A stretch of 64,000 bases of DNA from Acheta domesticus (taxonomy: Eukaryota > Arthropoda > Insecta > Orthoptera > Gryllidae), in NCBI GenBank assembly GCA_031308135.1, contig JAHLJT010009436.1, forward strand, positions 141,320,303-141,384,302, read 5' to 3'. Made by a program: the position numbers and the translations under genes. Numbering within the stretch: position 1 is the stretch's first letter; every line of letters starts with the position of its first letter. Of the stretch, positions 11,426 to 22,179 are shown piece by piece. The notes under the pieces are model-generated. The model ran no database searches. It was not told where the DNA came from and worked only from the letters and a program-made list of their open reading frames with translations.

Positions 11426-12540
11426 AGTACTCCATAGCAATTGCTCACCCGCACAAGTAGGAACTTCTCATAAGCAATTCCTTCTTTTTATATGAATAAA
11501 AAGTTTTGCGAAACTCGGAGAATTTACTTCTCTTTCTGAGTAATTGCTCACTAACTGATCTGTTGCAATTGGTCACTGATCGTCTGTTTTGTTTGTCTAC
11601 GTTACGGCGTGTCGCGCATGGTGCGTCGTGCGAGGTCTTTCCATCATGGCGACGCGTGCTTGTTCTTGATGATGTCGACCGTGTTAGGTTAAGTGGTACA
11701 GTAGTCGTGTATAGTTGGCGAAATCGTAGGAAATCTTCCGTCATTCATTCACTCACTTCCTAAAACCCCACAACCAGCTCACAACAGTCGTGTATAACCT
11801 CTCTTGTATTCATTCAATACGATTTGAGTCACCTACAGACGTTGCTCCGAAAATTCGAAGTAAATGCTTTGCACTAGAAGCAAATTCGCGATTTTATTCA
11901 TGGATGATATGAATAAAAATGAGCTATTACTTCTTTCTCGAATTTTCAAAGCATTTGCTTCAAACAGTATGTATAAAAGACGTAAGTAGTTGCTCTCATT
12001 TGGAGCAATTTCTCCATTGGTGAGTAACTGCTCGGCCGATGAGCAATTGCTTACGTTTCGTATGAATAAAATCTAGAATTTGCTTCTAGTGCGAAGCATT
12101 AACTTCGAATTTTCGGAGCAACCTCTCTAGGTGACTCAAATCGTATTGAATGAATACAAGAAAGGTTATACATGCCTGTTGTGAGCTGGTTGTGAGGTTT
12201 TAGGTAGTGAGCGAAAGAATGATGGAAGATTTCCTACGATTTCGCCAACAATGCTCATCGATAGTACCACTTAACTTACCACGGACGACACCATTGGGAA
12301 CAAGCACGGATCGCCATGTTGAAAGGACCACTCGCGAGGCACCAAGCGCGACGTGCAGTTATGTAGCCAAACAAAACACGGAAATCGACCAATCGCATCG
12401 ATCACTTAATGTGCAATTACTCAGAAAGAGAAGTATGTGTTCCGAGTTTCACAAAACTTTTTATTCATATGAAAAGAATCAATAGCTTGTGAGAAGTAGT
12501 AGTTTCTACTTGCACTTGTGAGCGATAGCTCCGGAGTACT
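11426..12540. mobile_element. Fold-back (long inverted repeat) element, 1,115 bp
   Basis: The two arms, about 11426-11900 and 12055-12540, are inverted copies of each other, similar over nearly 480 bp with a centre of about 150 bp. Outermost ends are AGTACTCC and GGAGTACT, and TA flanks both sides (11424-11425 and 12541-12542), which suits a Tc1/mariner-type non-autonomous element. Each arm carries a related open frame: 11445-11744 on minus with TEDFLRFRQ, and 12207-12485 on plus with MEDFLRFRQ. I do not recognise that peptide. It is not a known transposase to me. Confidence 0.85.
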
Positions 12541-12566
12541 TATTAATTTTTATAGACGGCACCCAA

Positions 12567-13208
12567 CGTCATAAAGTTCCTCGAAAACTCAATCAAGTTT
12601 TCTGTGCAAACGAGATGAAAATTCCACATTTTCAGAAATGCTCAAACGCCATTTTCTCATAAATGGCTCCAATTTTTTCTTGAAACTTTTCGAACAGATA
12701 GTGTTAATTGTACTCTTTAATATGACATAAAGTTCGTTTGGGAGATTTTTTGTTTTTTTGCTTTTTCAAAAATTACACAAATTAATTTTTTAAAGATCTC
12801 TCACACCGTTAATATACACATTTCCAGCAATTTGTAAACACTCTTGTATTTGGCAGTTAAAAGATTAAATAGACTTCAAATGAAGCTTTTCGACAACACA
12901 AAAGCTTCCTTGAAAAAGAGCTTGAAATTTCGCATTTACAGTATCATTTAAACGCAATTTTCTTAGAAACGGTTCCAAATTTTTCAAAGAAAATTGCCAT
13001 TTAGGACGAGCTTCTAGTGTTCTTTAATATTTTTAAAATATTTCCTTTTTACTATCAGGAAACCGAAAAATTAGAACGTCAGGAAAATATACTTTGGGCG
13101 GAGATAGATGACAGCTGGCTAGAGTGAATGGCAAGTCGTTATAGCTAGCCCAGACCAAAGGAAATAGAAAATTAATACGGGAAAGTCTGTGCCATTCCGT
13201 AGCACTAG
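12567..13208 (+). repeat. Rep-A family, 3' part A4
   Basis: Carries the AAACGCCATTTTCTCA and GGCTCCAA blocks, the AGATAGATGACAGCTGG block, and the family end GGGAAAGTCTGTGCC with CTAG at 13205-13208. The left half is missing. It starts close to the right end of the fold-back element. Confidence 0.65.
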
Positions 13209-13402
13209 TTTCTAAATGAAATGTTTTCATCAAAAGCATATCTTCAAATAAGATCATGTTGAATTTTTTCAAAATATGATTATTTTGTGTGTAATTTGGC
13301 GACAAACATAAGTAGTTCGCTACCAATTTACTGCGCTTCGTGAATGAATGATGGTGCTACGCAGTTGGATATTACGTAAGTTAGAAACTGTATATTATTT
13401 CA

Positions 13403-13403
<1 letters not shown>

Positions 13404-13445
<42 letters not shown>

Positions 13446-13446
13446 T
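13404..13446. repeat. (ATT)n microsatellite, left of R4-like copy 1
   Basis: About 14 units of ATT directly abutting the 3' end of the minus-strand R4-like element. Confidence 0.95.
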
Positions 13447-14488
13447 CATTACATCACGACTAAAGATGTCGTGATGTAATGTCGATGATGTTATGAGTCG
13501 GCTGAAGATAAAATCTACTCCAGGTTGCAACCAGCTACCTAAGGAGCAGATCCGGTGACTATCAGTGCCTCTACAATACTTTACGCAAAATGTGGGCTGT
13601 TCCAAATAAAGCAATTTCTTGCACTTCCAGTCTTTTGAATTACCTGGGAGTTTAGACAAGTTCTTACTCAAATTTTGCGGAACAAATCCCACAGCTCCGA
13701 TAACTATCGGGACGACCTGTGCTTTTAACGCCCCACATTCGGCTGATCTCGATTTCCAAACTCTTGTATTTAAGACGTTTCTCTGCCTCCTTGGTAACGA
13801 CGTTTTGATCGCAAGGTACAGCAACATCGATAAGTAAACACGATTTTTTCGCCAAATCCCGGATAACTATACCCGGTTTGTTTGCCGCTATCGTGCGATC
13901 CGTTTGAATTTGTTGGTTGTACAATATCGTACACAATCCAACAGATGTCACCGATTTTGGTGAGTGTTCGTACCACTTGGGGCATATGTTTGGAACTTCG
14001 AGGGCGGTACAGATCTGCCAGTGGAGGTAGCTACACACCCTGTCATGTCTTTTCAGGTATTCGGTCTTTGCTAGGATTGGACAAGCTGAGACAATATGAT
14101 CAATGGTTTCTACTTGCTCCTGGCAAATGCGGCATTTATCATCTTGGGAAATTTTGAGAACCGCTTTATCATAATGTCGTGTTCTCAAGGCCTGATCTTG
14201 GGCAGCTATTACAAGTGCTTCCGATTCTGGCTTCATTCTTCCCCTTTTAAGCCACATAAATGATTGATATTTATTGATCTGCACCTTGTTCATTCGTTTC
14301 AAATATTGTCCGTGGAGTGGTTTGTCTCTCCACGATTTCTTTAACATTTTTTGTGCCTCACACTTCATGTTTAGCAGCATCAGAAGTTCAGTGTCTGTTT
14401 TATTCAACGTGTCTTGCCTAGTTTCCTTCGCAATGCTTCTTGCTACACTAACAATGCCTCTGTTTCCCATTCTTCGGTCAGACTTCAT
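13442..14488 (-). pseudogene. R4-like ORF, C-terminal zinc knuckle and endonuclease
   Basis: A 274-codon open stretch (13664-14488) followed in another frame by the last part (13442-13827), so one frameshift near 13735. Visible motifs are the knuckle CRICQEQVETIDHIVSAC and the endonuclease core with IVIRD, LIDVAVP, KEAEKRLKY and, after the shift, VVPIVIGA. In relatives I remember, the core begins KPD; here it is KPG, so one catalytic acidic residue appears lost. The protein would have nicked target DNA for target-primed reverse transcription. Confidence 0.8.
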
Positions 14489-15045
14489 GACCTACCTCAT
14501 TAGAGGGTCATCTTGATGGCTGACTACATACTTTCCGAACCCGACTATTGCGTTGCGCCAGCAGGCCTCAATTTGTCTGAGGCCTCTTCCTCCTTCCTTA
14601 CGTGACACATAAAGTCTATGTATATCAGCTCAAGGGTGGGCGACATGATGCATTGTTAGCAATTTTCTGGTTATTCGATCCATGGTGCGAATTTCTTGCT
14701 CAGTCCAGTCCACTACCACAAACTGTATTCGGCTACAGGTACCGCCAAACTACCTATTGCAGATATTTTATTCCTGGAATTCAGAGCGGACTGCAGGACC
14801 AGTCTCAGTCTCCTATAATACTCCCTACTAATCATTCAAAATGACTTTATTCAGTAGCAAGATTTCCTTACAGCCATAAGAGCCTTCACGACATCCTTTT
14901 TGTTCAGCTGGCATTAGATGATTCTTATCTAGATGTCTGTACATTTTGTCAGCTATGGCTGCAGTGATAACTTTGTACAGTACTGGCAGACAAGTAATTG
15001 GCCTGTAGTTCTTCGCCAAAGAGCTGTCTCGCGCTTTGGATAGCA
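13447..15045 (-). mobile_element. R4/Dong-like non-LTR retrotransposon, copy 1
   Basis: Minus-strand remnant lying exactly between two (ATT)n arrays. From its 5' side it has a reverse-transcriptase finger fragment (14828-15046, NYRPITCLPVLYKV, PAEQKGC), then at about 14815-14840 jumps to YYRRLRLVLQSALNS, so the polymerase palm with its Asp pair is deleted. A zinc knuckle and restriction-like endonuclease region follow. R4-clade elements are known for one ORF with a C-terminal restriction-like endonuclease, and some insert at TAA repeats. The 5' end is truncated. Copy 2 at 33601 shares the same 3' end. Confidence 0.85.

Positions 15046-15111
<66 letters not shown>
15046..15111. repeat. (ATT)n microsatellite between R4-like copy 1 and the RTE LINE
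   Basis: About 22 ATT units. The R4-like copy ends on its left and the RTE-like LINE starts on its right. Confidence 0.95.
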
Positions 15112-15261
15112 GGATTTTTAGGACTTCAGGTTGCCGTGGTTGAGAACTCACGTCTTTAAAAATGTGTTACTTAATTTAAATATTTAATAACAACTTGAAA
15201 TCTACAGATTGCCAAATTTGGAGATTGATGCATCAGGCCAGCTACTTGCTCATCAAAAAAC

Positions 15262-15627
15262 ATGACTCAAGCTAATTCGCCCAAGATTCTAATACAAAAG
15301 GGATTTAATAGACGTGGCCTTCGGAAGAGAACTTTAAAGGTTGGTACATGGAATGTGAAGAGTTTAAGTAATAAATTAATAGATGTAATTACGGAATTAA
15401 AGACATTAAATCAAGACATTATGGTCTTAACAGAAACGAAAAAGAAAGGTAATGGTGTAGAAATACAGGAATCATACATTTATCTCTATAGAGGAGTGTC
15501 TAAAGATAAACGTGCAAAACGAGGTATTTCAGTTCTAATAAATAAAAAACTTAAAAAATGCACAACAAATTGGGAAGCAATAAGTGAAAACTTAATAATT
15601 GTAAATATGGATATATTTGAAAATTAA
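15262..15627 (+). pseudogene. RTE-like LINE endonuclease, N-terminal part
   Basis: Motifs GTWNVKSL, TETKKKGNG and RGISVLI are the first blocks of the AP-endonuclease domain. It stops at a TAA (15625) in the middle of the domain; the same frame continues with TIIGVYG and, further on, RDFKARIG, HKYT-stop-HQDS, IIDFIII and GTDHY, covering the rest of the endonuclease up to about 16041. The domain would nick the target site. Confidence 0.8.
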
Positions 15628-16056
15628 ATAACTATAATTGGTGTTTATGGAATAAGTGAGGATCAAAATTCTATAATAAAGGATAAATTTTATGAGGAAA
15701 TAAACTATAAAATAAACAAAATAGGTAATTCAAGAGATATAATGTTAAGAGACTTTAAAGCTAGGATTGGTAGGAAAAACAAAAATGAAATAATTGGACC
15801 TTTTGGAGAAGAGATTGTAAATAATAATGGTGAAAGATTGATAGATATTTGTGATCAAAATAGTTTGACTATATTAAATGGCTTTTATGAACACAAAGCT
15901 ATTCATAAATACACGTGACATCAAGATTCTTTAAAATTATCGTCAATAATAGATTTTATTATTATAAGAAAAAATATAAAATTAAAGGTTCAAGATGTTA
16001 GAGCTTACAGAGGTCCAAGTTGTGGCACAGATCATTATTGAGTTAATTCGAAGATA

Positions 16057-16504
16057 ATGTTTCCTTTTATACATAAAAATTCAAAAATAAATAAAACTGA
16101 AGAAGTGATAACTACAAGGAATTATGTTGAATATAACGTAAATTTATTAAAAGATGAAAGTATTTTATATTGGTACCAAAAAAGATTGGATGAAAAACTA
16201 ATTGAAACCGAATTTGAGAACGTGGAAGAACAGTGTAGAAACATAGTACAGAATATTAATATGGAAGCAAAAGAAGCGTTAGGTGAAAAAGAGAAAAAAA
16301 CATAACATTATATACTATTGGAGTGAAGAAATTAAAAAAGATGTGGAGGATAAAAGAATGAAGTACCTCAGATGGCTAAACACAAAGAATATAAAAGATA
16401 AAATTGATTACAAAAGAGCTCAAGCTAAAGTAAGAAAAGCCGTAACTTTGGAGAAAAATAAATACTGGGAAAAAATATGTGATTATTTACAAAGTTATAA
16501 ATGA
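16057..16504 (+). pseudogene. RTE-like LINE, linker between endonuclease and RT
   Basis: Two overlapping open stretches (16057-16305 and 16283-16504) that form one linker with a frameshift in the A-run near 16304. They include KIMFPF?-like and YYWSEEIKKD and KYWEKI sequences typical of the linker region. Ends in TGA at 16502-16504, where the next codons GTKSAEAWK continue the same frame. Confidence 0.6.
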
Positions 16505-16741
16505 GGAACAAAAAGTGCAGAAGCTTGGAAAACATTAAGAAATTTAAGAAAAAATGCGAATAACAAAATAAGATTAGAGGGAATTTCATTGCAAAAATGG
16601 AAACTACTTTGAAGAATTGTTAGTTGAGAGAAGAAGTCAGTTTTTAACAGTTATAGATGTATTTCAAAAATTTGAGAATAATTTTTTAAATTTAGATTTG
16701 GCAACTTTAGAAATAGCCATTAAATCTTTGAAAAATGTAAA

Positions 16742-17566
16742 AGCAACTGGTATATGAGGGATCAATGCAGAATTAATAAAGTATGGAACAAAGAAGCTAT
16801 GGGAATTAATTCGGAATTTATTTGAAAAATGCTTAAATGGTGAAAATCCCCCTCAAGAATGGAAAAATGGTATCATTTCAGTTGTTCACAAAAAAGGAAA
16901 ACGAGATGAATGTACAAATTATAGGGGAGTAACTGTGTTAAATGTATTTATTCGTCTTTACGGAAGAATACTAAAATTATTTTTAGAAGAAAATTATAAA
17001 AGTAGAGAAGATGAATTTCAAGCAGGTTTTAGAGTTGGAAGATCGACCATTGATCATATATTTGTAATAAAACAGCTAATAGAGAAAATTAATGAAGTGG
17101 GCCAACAAATACATGTTGTATTTGTAGATTTAGAAAAGGCATATGATCGTATTCCATTACAAAAATTGTGGGAAATATTGAAAGAAATGAGCATAAATAA
17201 AAACATTTTGATGGCAATAAAAAAGTTATATGATGGTGCTATTTCGCAGGTCCAAATATGCAAAAATCTCTCAGAATCAATTTTCATTACCAAAGGTCTG
17301 CGTCAAGGGTGCAGCTTGTCGCCAACTGTATTTAAAATATACTTACAAAAATCGCTAGAAACATGAAAGAAGAAAGTTGAAGGAATGGGTGTTCCCATAG
17401 GAAATAAAAGTTCATACACTTTATTATTTGCAGATGACCAAGTAATAATAGCACAGGATGCTGAAGATGTGGAATATATGTTTAGAAAATTATTAGAAGA
17501 ATATCAGAAATGGGGGCTAAAAATTAATATGGAAAAGACATTTTATATGGGATGTGCAGTAAACAA
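16742..17566 (+). pseudogene. RTE-like LINE reverse transcriptase
   Basis: Runs from GINAELIKYG through NYRGVTVLN, FQAGFRVGRSTIDH, VVFVDLEKAYDRI, GLRQGCSLSP and LLFADDQVI to MEKTFYMGCAVNN, i.e. reverse-transcriptase blocks 1-7 in order. The catalytic FADD box is intact. In-frame TGAs sit at about 16756 and at 17364-17366, the latter between ET and KKKVEGMG, where relatives have Trp. The reading is cut at 17566 by the Helitron and resumes at 19599. Confidence 0.85.
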
Positions 17567-19598
17567 TCGTCTCCTGTATTATTTCAGTAGTATACCTTTG
17601 GGTTCCGGCTCTCACACGCAACCAATCTTTATAAATGAGGGCTCTAAAGAAAGAGAATTTCACGAAGACTTGACGAATTCCACTTTGACTTGAAAAATAT
17701 GGATGATTTCTTTAAAAAAAACGCATCGAAATATTCATGTAAAATGCAACCCGCATTACGTGTCAACCTATATCGGCAAATAACTCATAAACAAAGCGTT
17801 TTAGAGACTTAAAAAGTAAAATTTTGAGGCCAAGAAACGTTTTTCACACCAATATCTACAAGATGAGATATTCTCCGATCCATTCAATTAACGTTTCGGT
17901 TCTACGTTTTAATACTATCAAGGCCACCTCAACATTTCAGCCCTTCCTGCTGGTAGCAATTTTTGGGGCGACACGCTTAGAAGGCTTAGATTCAACAATA
18001 TTTACGCTTTCTGTTAACACCGTAGTTTGTGTAGTCTGACAAGGTTTATTTGCATAATTATTAATTCAAGCTCTCCAGCAACAACTAGAAGAACTATTAT
18101 AGTTGCTTGATACCTATACCTATGAAGATTGTTTCTTATGCGTGTAGTGAAACTATTCAATTAACGTTTTTGCATGGTCTGTAAGTACTGTGTACTTAAT
18201 TGTGGAAGGATGTGGTTGTTCAGTGAAGAGTGAAGACTGTTTGTGTTTTACCTGTACCAATATTTTCGTTATCATTCGAAGAAATTTTCAAGTCAACAGG
18301 TTCAGACACGTAGCTTTCTCAAAAGTAAAAAGCTAATATTTTTGTGACTATCACGAAAAACTAAAACCTAACTGACAAAGAATATTAAAAAATTACTTCA
18401 ATGTCTTTAAGTAAGTTTTGGGAATTGTTCCAAGCAAATTCTCCATGATATTGAATAAATATTTATTGAAAATTTCTTTTACATATTAATTGCATTGCTT
18501 TTCTATTTTTATTTGTAATTGTGTTCGCTACTTTCCCTCTTAGAATGAAAATAGTAGGATAGGGATGAGTGTGGTGTCTAACATAAGAGAGTTCTCGCAC
18601 GGGTACGCAGAGGTAGTGGGGGAAAACTTGTGCTATGGCACAACACAAAGAACAAACTTTTAAAGTAGCTAAAGTAAAATAGCTTGAAAATAAATGGAAA
18701 ACAAAAATCAAAACGCGCTAGCCTACAATACTACGTGAATAAATTAAAAAACAACTAAATTTAAAATTATAGAAAGTATAGTGCAAGTCACCCGACAACT
18801 GCCAACGATCGCAATCCAAACGCACGATTTAAATGTTGGCGGTATCTGGAAGTATGTACACCAACGCCCAACTGCAAACTCATATTCTAAATAAAACACC
18901 GTTTGATATTAAACTCAAGGTATCGGTTCGTTAAGATATTAAAAATGCAAACATCGTTTGGGCAACATTCCCATGTACCGAAGTGGGCTTACTAATGCCA
19001 ACTAAATTGTTTCTAATGCTAACAAATGGTATTTAGTACTCAAAGGTGAAAACATTAGTTTGATTATTTTTTTGGCTCAGAATTGCTTTTTTGAAGTACG
19101 CAACGACGCAGACAATATTCAATACTTTTTAGTATACAAATAATTTTTCAATTTTCTCACCCCAGCAAGCTGGCATTCTGACTCTCCAAAACCCACTCGG
19201 TTCTTCATAACAAATCAAGGAAAGTTAAATAATAATGCAATGAGTAGGTCTGTTCTTGCCCGATCCGGTATTTTCGCACTACTTTACTTGGTTTTCTCAA
19301 GAGTAAAAACCTTTTCTATTATTTGACTATCAAGGAAAGCGAAAAGCTAACTCTCAAGGAAGATTGAAACATTTCTTAAAATCTTGTTTTTAAAGAAGTA
19401 TGAATTGTTCCAAGAACATCTCTTTGTAATGTTCAATAAACTTTAATTGAAACTTTGTTTCAAACATCAATTGCATTGTTATTTTGTTTGATATTCTGTA
19501 AGTACAATAGTAGTTCCTCTCCTTTATGGAAAGGATAGACAAATGGATAGAGAAAGGGTGGGGTTTAACATGCGAGAGTTCTCGCACGGGTACGCTAG
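17567..19598 (+). mobile_element. Non-autonomous Helitron, 2,032 bp
   Basis: Starts TCGTCTCC and ends with a hairpin TGCGAG-AGTT-CTCGCA (19571-19586), an 8-nt spacer and CTAG (19595-19598). It sits between host A (17566) and host T (19599), the A/T target rule of Helitrons, without target duplication. Excising it restores the LINE frame. No Rep/helicase is encoded. A second, imperfect copy of the 3' end lies inside at about 18585-18611, and the preceding 330 bp or so are also duplicated (about 18270-18611 and 19260-19598). Confidence 0.9.
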
Positions 19599-20210
19599 TA
19601 GAGATTTAATTTTACAATTTGGAAAAGGAAAAATTAAACATTTTTCGGAATTTAAATATTTAGGAGTAGAAATAAATAAGGATGGAAATCAAGAAGATGA
19701 CATAAGACAAAGTATAAAAGAAGATCAGCAACATCAATGCTAAACAAAACATTATGGGATAAACACGTAGCAAAAGAAACTAAATTAAGGATATATAAAT
19801 CTATTGTAGAAAGTATTGTTTTATACGCATCGGAAATTTGGAAATTAAAGAAAAATTTAAAACTAAAATTACTGGCAATAGAAATGGACTTTTTAAGAAG
19901 ATCATCCAGGATATCAAAATTAGAAAAAATAAGAAATTTAAAAATAAGAGAAAAAATTAATAAAGTTCATACAATTTTAGAAACGATTCAATACAAGGAA
20001 TTACAATGGTTTGGTCGTGTGAAAAGAATGAAAGATAATAGAATTCCAAAAATAATTTTAGAGTGATTTCCAGTGGGTAGGAAGAAAAGAGGAAGACCTA
20101 AACACAGCTGGTTGAGAGAAATTAAGGGAATTTTAAAGGACAATAACTTAACAGACAAGGATTATGAAGATCGGAACAAATTGAGAAATAAAATTAAAAT
20201 TATGTAATTT
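19599..20210 (+). pseudogene. RTE-like LINE, C-terminal part after the Helitron
   Basis: Continues with RDLILQFGKG, FSEFKYLGVEI, then after a frameshift near 19735 MLNKTLWDKH, VLYASEIW and QWFGRVKRM, and after TGA at 20064-20066 reads FPVGRKKRGRPKHSW. This is the thumb and C-terminal region of RTE-type elements; relatives usually have EW before the P-x-G-R motif, so the TGA replaces Trp. Confidence 0.8.
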
Positions 20211-20270
20211 ATTAGAATTGTGGGTAACAGAAAGTTGTTTTCTATAACGATGTAAAACTGTGAAATAAAT

Positions 20271-20602
20271 AAATAAAATTATTGTTATTATTATTATTTA
20301 TTACATTCATAACACATTTATGTTATTTCATTTTAAATTGCGTCGTTTAATTGTGTTAAATGTGAAAACGAATAGATGAGCGGTCCTTGTTGCTTGTACC
20401 CACCGTTGTAACGCGGCACTGATAACAAAAGGTGATAATGACGGCTACCTTTCCTTCGCGGTAATATAAACTAATACTTTTATATATTTGTAGAATAATA
20501 CAATTCTATGCTATTTAATAATTACTATTATATTTTTTCGATCTATTTGTATTTGTTTTCCAACGCTATCAGTATCACATTATTTAGTAACTTGTAATTA
20601 TT
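20271..20602. other. GUSB intron 1, unrecognised stretch
   Basis: ATT units at 20280-20300 continue the LINE tail. The rest is AT-rich and unassigned. Confidence 0.4.
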
Positions 20603-20787
20603 TTACTTTCTCGCATACTGCTTTGAAGAATATTTTCTTCGAACACCATTTTCTTAAACGTCCTTCACTCTATCCAACAACAAAATTTAATCAAAATCAA
20701 AGGAGCCAAAAAAGAATAAAACAATATGTCGTTAATGTCATTTTATAGAGTACATTTAGCATTATCCCTAACAAAATGTTAAAGAAA
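20603..20787. repeat. Rep-A fragment
   Basis: TTTTACTTTCTCGCATAC at about 20601, then blocks such as CACTCTATCCAACAACAAAA and ATATGTCGTTAATGTCA. A rearranged piece of the family. Confidence 0.45.
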
Positions 20788-21451
20788 CTAGAGTTGCTAA
20801 AACAACAAGGACTTTCTCGCCCGTAGTTTCACGCAAAATTACGCGAAAAGTACTCAAATTTTCGAAAAATTGTACATGACCTTATTTCAAAATCTATCTT
20901 TAAGGAACTGATTTCATTAACGGAAAAAATGCTAAGTTTAATATTTTAGTTGTAGGAAGACTCCAAAAATCAGAGTAGTCAACTAACACAAGAACTTCAC
21001 CAGTCTCGTAAACGTCCTTAACACTATCCAACAACAAAATTTAATAAAAAACGATGGTGCCATTTGTTTGAAATTTTGGCAAATGTCCCAGGAACTTCAT
21101 GTAAAGTACTCCCCAGAATTCAAGATCAGTTTCAAATCCAAGGGGCCGTGACATCAGCTAGATCGATTGTTGAATATCAATTTTGAAGAAAATCGCCTGA
21201 TCGGTTTAACCGCTAGCGTTGTTCACAGATGTTTTGCCGTCAAATGATTTTTCAGTATCAAGGACCCACAAAACATGGATTCTGGCTACACTTCGTGTTA
21301 GACGATTTTTTTGTAAATTTAGCATGTGGATTTATTCACTTTTCGTTGCTAACGCCCTGTAATAAGAGTTTTTCTGTCGAAAAGTCGCCGTTTTTTCGCG
21401 CAGCATTACGTAACTTTCTACCGCAGTAGCGGCTGGTGAGAAAGTAATAAT
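20788..21451 (-). repeat. Rep-A family, short copy A5
   Basis: Inverted short form. The right end reads CTAGAGTTGCTAAAACAAC and ACTTTCTCGCCC on the plus strand, and the left-end block CGCGCAGCATTACG is at about 21397-21411, followed by GAGAAAGTAATAA. About 660 bp. Confidence 0.75.
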
Positions 21452-22179
21452 TTGATAAAATTAATGTTTAATAACACTAAACACCCATATTATCAGAGAT
21501 ATCGATTGTCAAAATCAATTGTTGATTGTTGTGTACGCATGGCTCACCTTAATTTTGGTAACACTAGGCAATACAATTTTGTTGCATACCTCCAGGATAA
21601 AAGTAGGTGATTTCAAAGGAAACAATCACGCGAATTTCGAAAATCATTATAAAAGTTTCTATCATACAACGTTCAAAAGAAATGAACATGTTTATTATTT
21701 GAAATAAACAATATCATGTACTAATTTCCACATTGTCACTCCGGTTAAATTACTACAAAATTTTATGAGGATGTTTCGTATGAGGTAAGAGCAGAGTTGG
21801 GTAAAATACTTGAAAAAAGTATTTCAGATACAAAATACCAAATACTTACTCGAAAGTATTTTAGATACAAAATACAACAAATAGTGATCCAATTTATTTC
21901 TCAAAACTTGGTTATAATTTACAGTTGAACTCGCTTCCTATCAACACTACTACTTTTTCAGACATTGTATCACAAATATTCCTTCTTGTAATGGATAAGG
22001 ATGTAATTCCATTAACAACGAATTCTGTAACAAGATCATCAAATTTGATCTTTTCCTTTTTCCTGCATATTGAAGAAACAAGATATTAAACTTGTTTTTT
22101 TTTTTTTTTTACTTCTTGGCATTAGTATCACTACTCCCAGTGCTGTTCATTTTCCTCTGAGGTGAATTTAATCTTATAT

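Larger units (their letters stand above)
15112..20270 (+). mobile_element. RTE-like LINE, near full length, split by a Helitron
   Basis: Plus-strand LINE with an AP-type endonuclease followed by reverse transcriptase and a C-terminal RGRPKHSWLREI motif, the order of RTE-clade elements. Coding is broken by frameshifts (near 16304, 16590 and 16740) and stops. The Helitron at 17567-19598 interrupts it; removing that restores the frame as VNN-RDLILQF. The 3' end has AATAAATAAATAAAATTATTG and then ATT units, in keeping with the simple-repeat tails of RTE elements. The element proper is about 3.1 kb. Confidence 0.85.

Noticed and set aside
13404..13446. CRISPR or other spaced repeat array
   Set aside because: Plain trinucleotide microsatellites with no spacers; the context is a eukaryotic genome.
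18270..19598. Long terminal repeats of an LTR retrotransposon
   Set aside because: The direct repeats do not start at the element's left boundary, and the ends and target fit a Helitron exactly.
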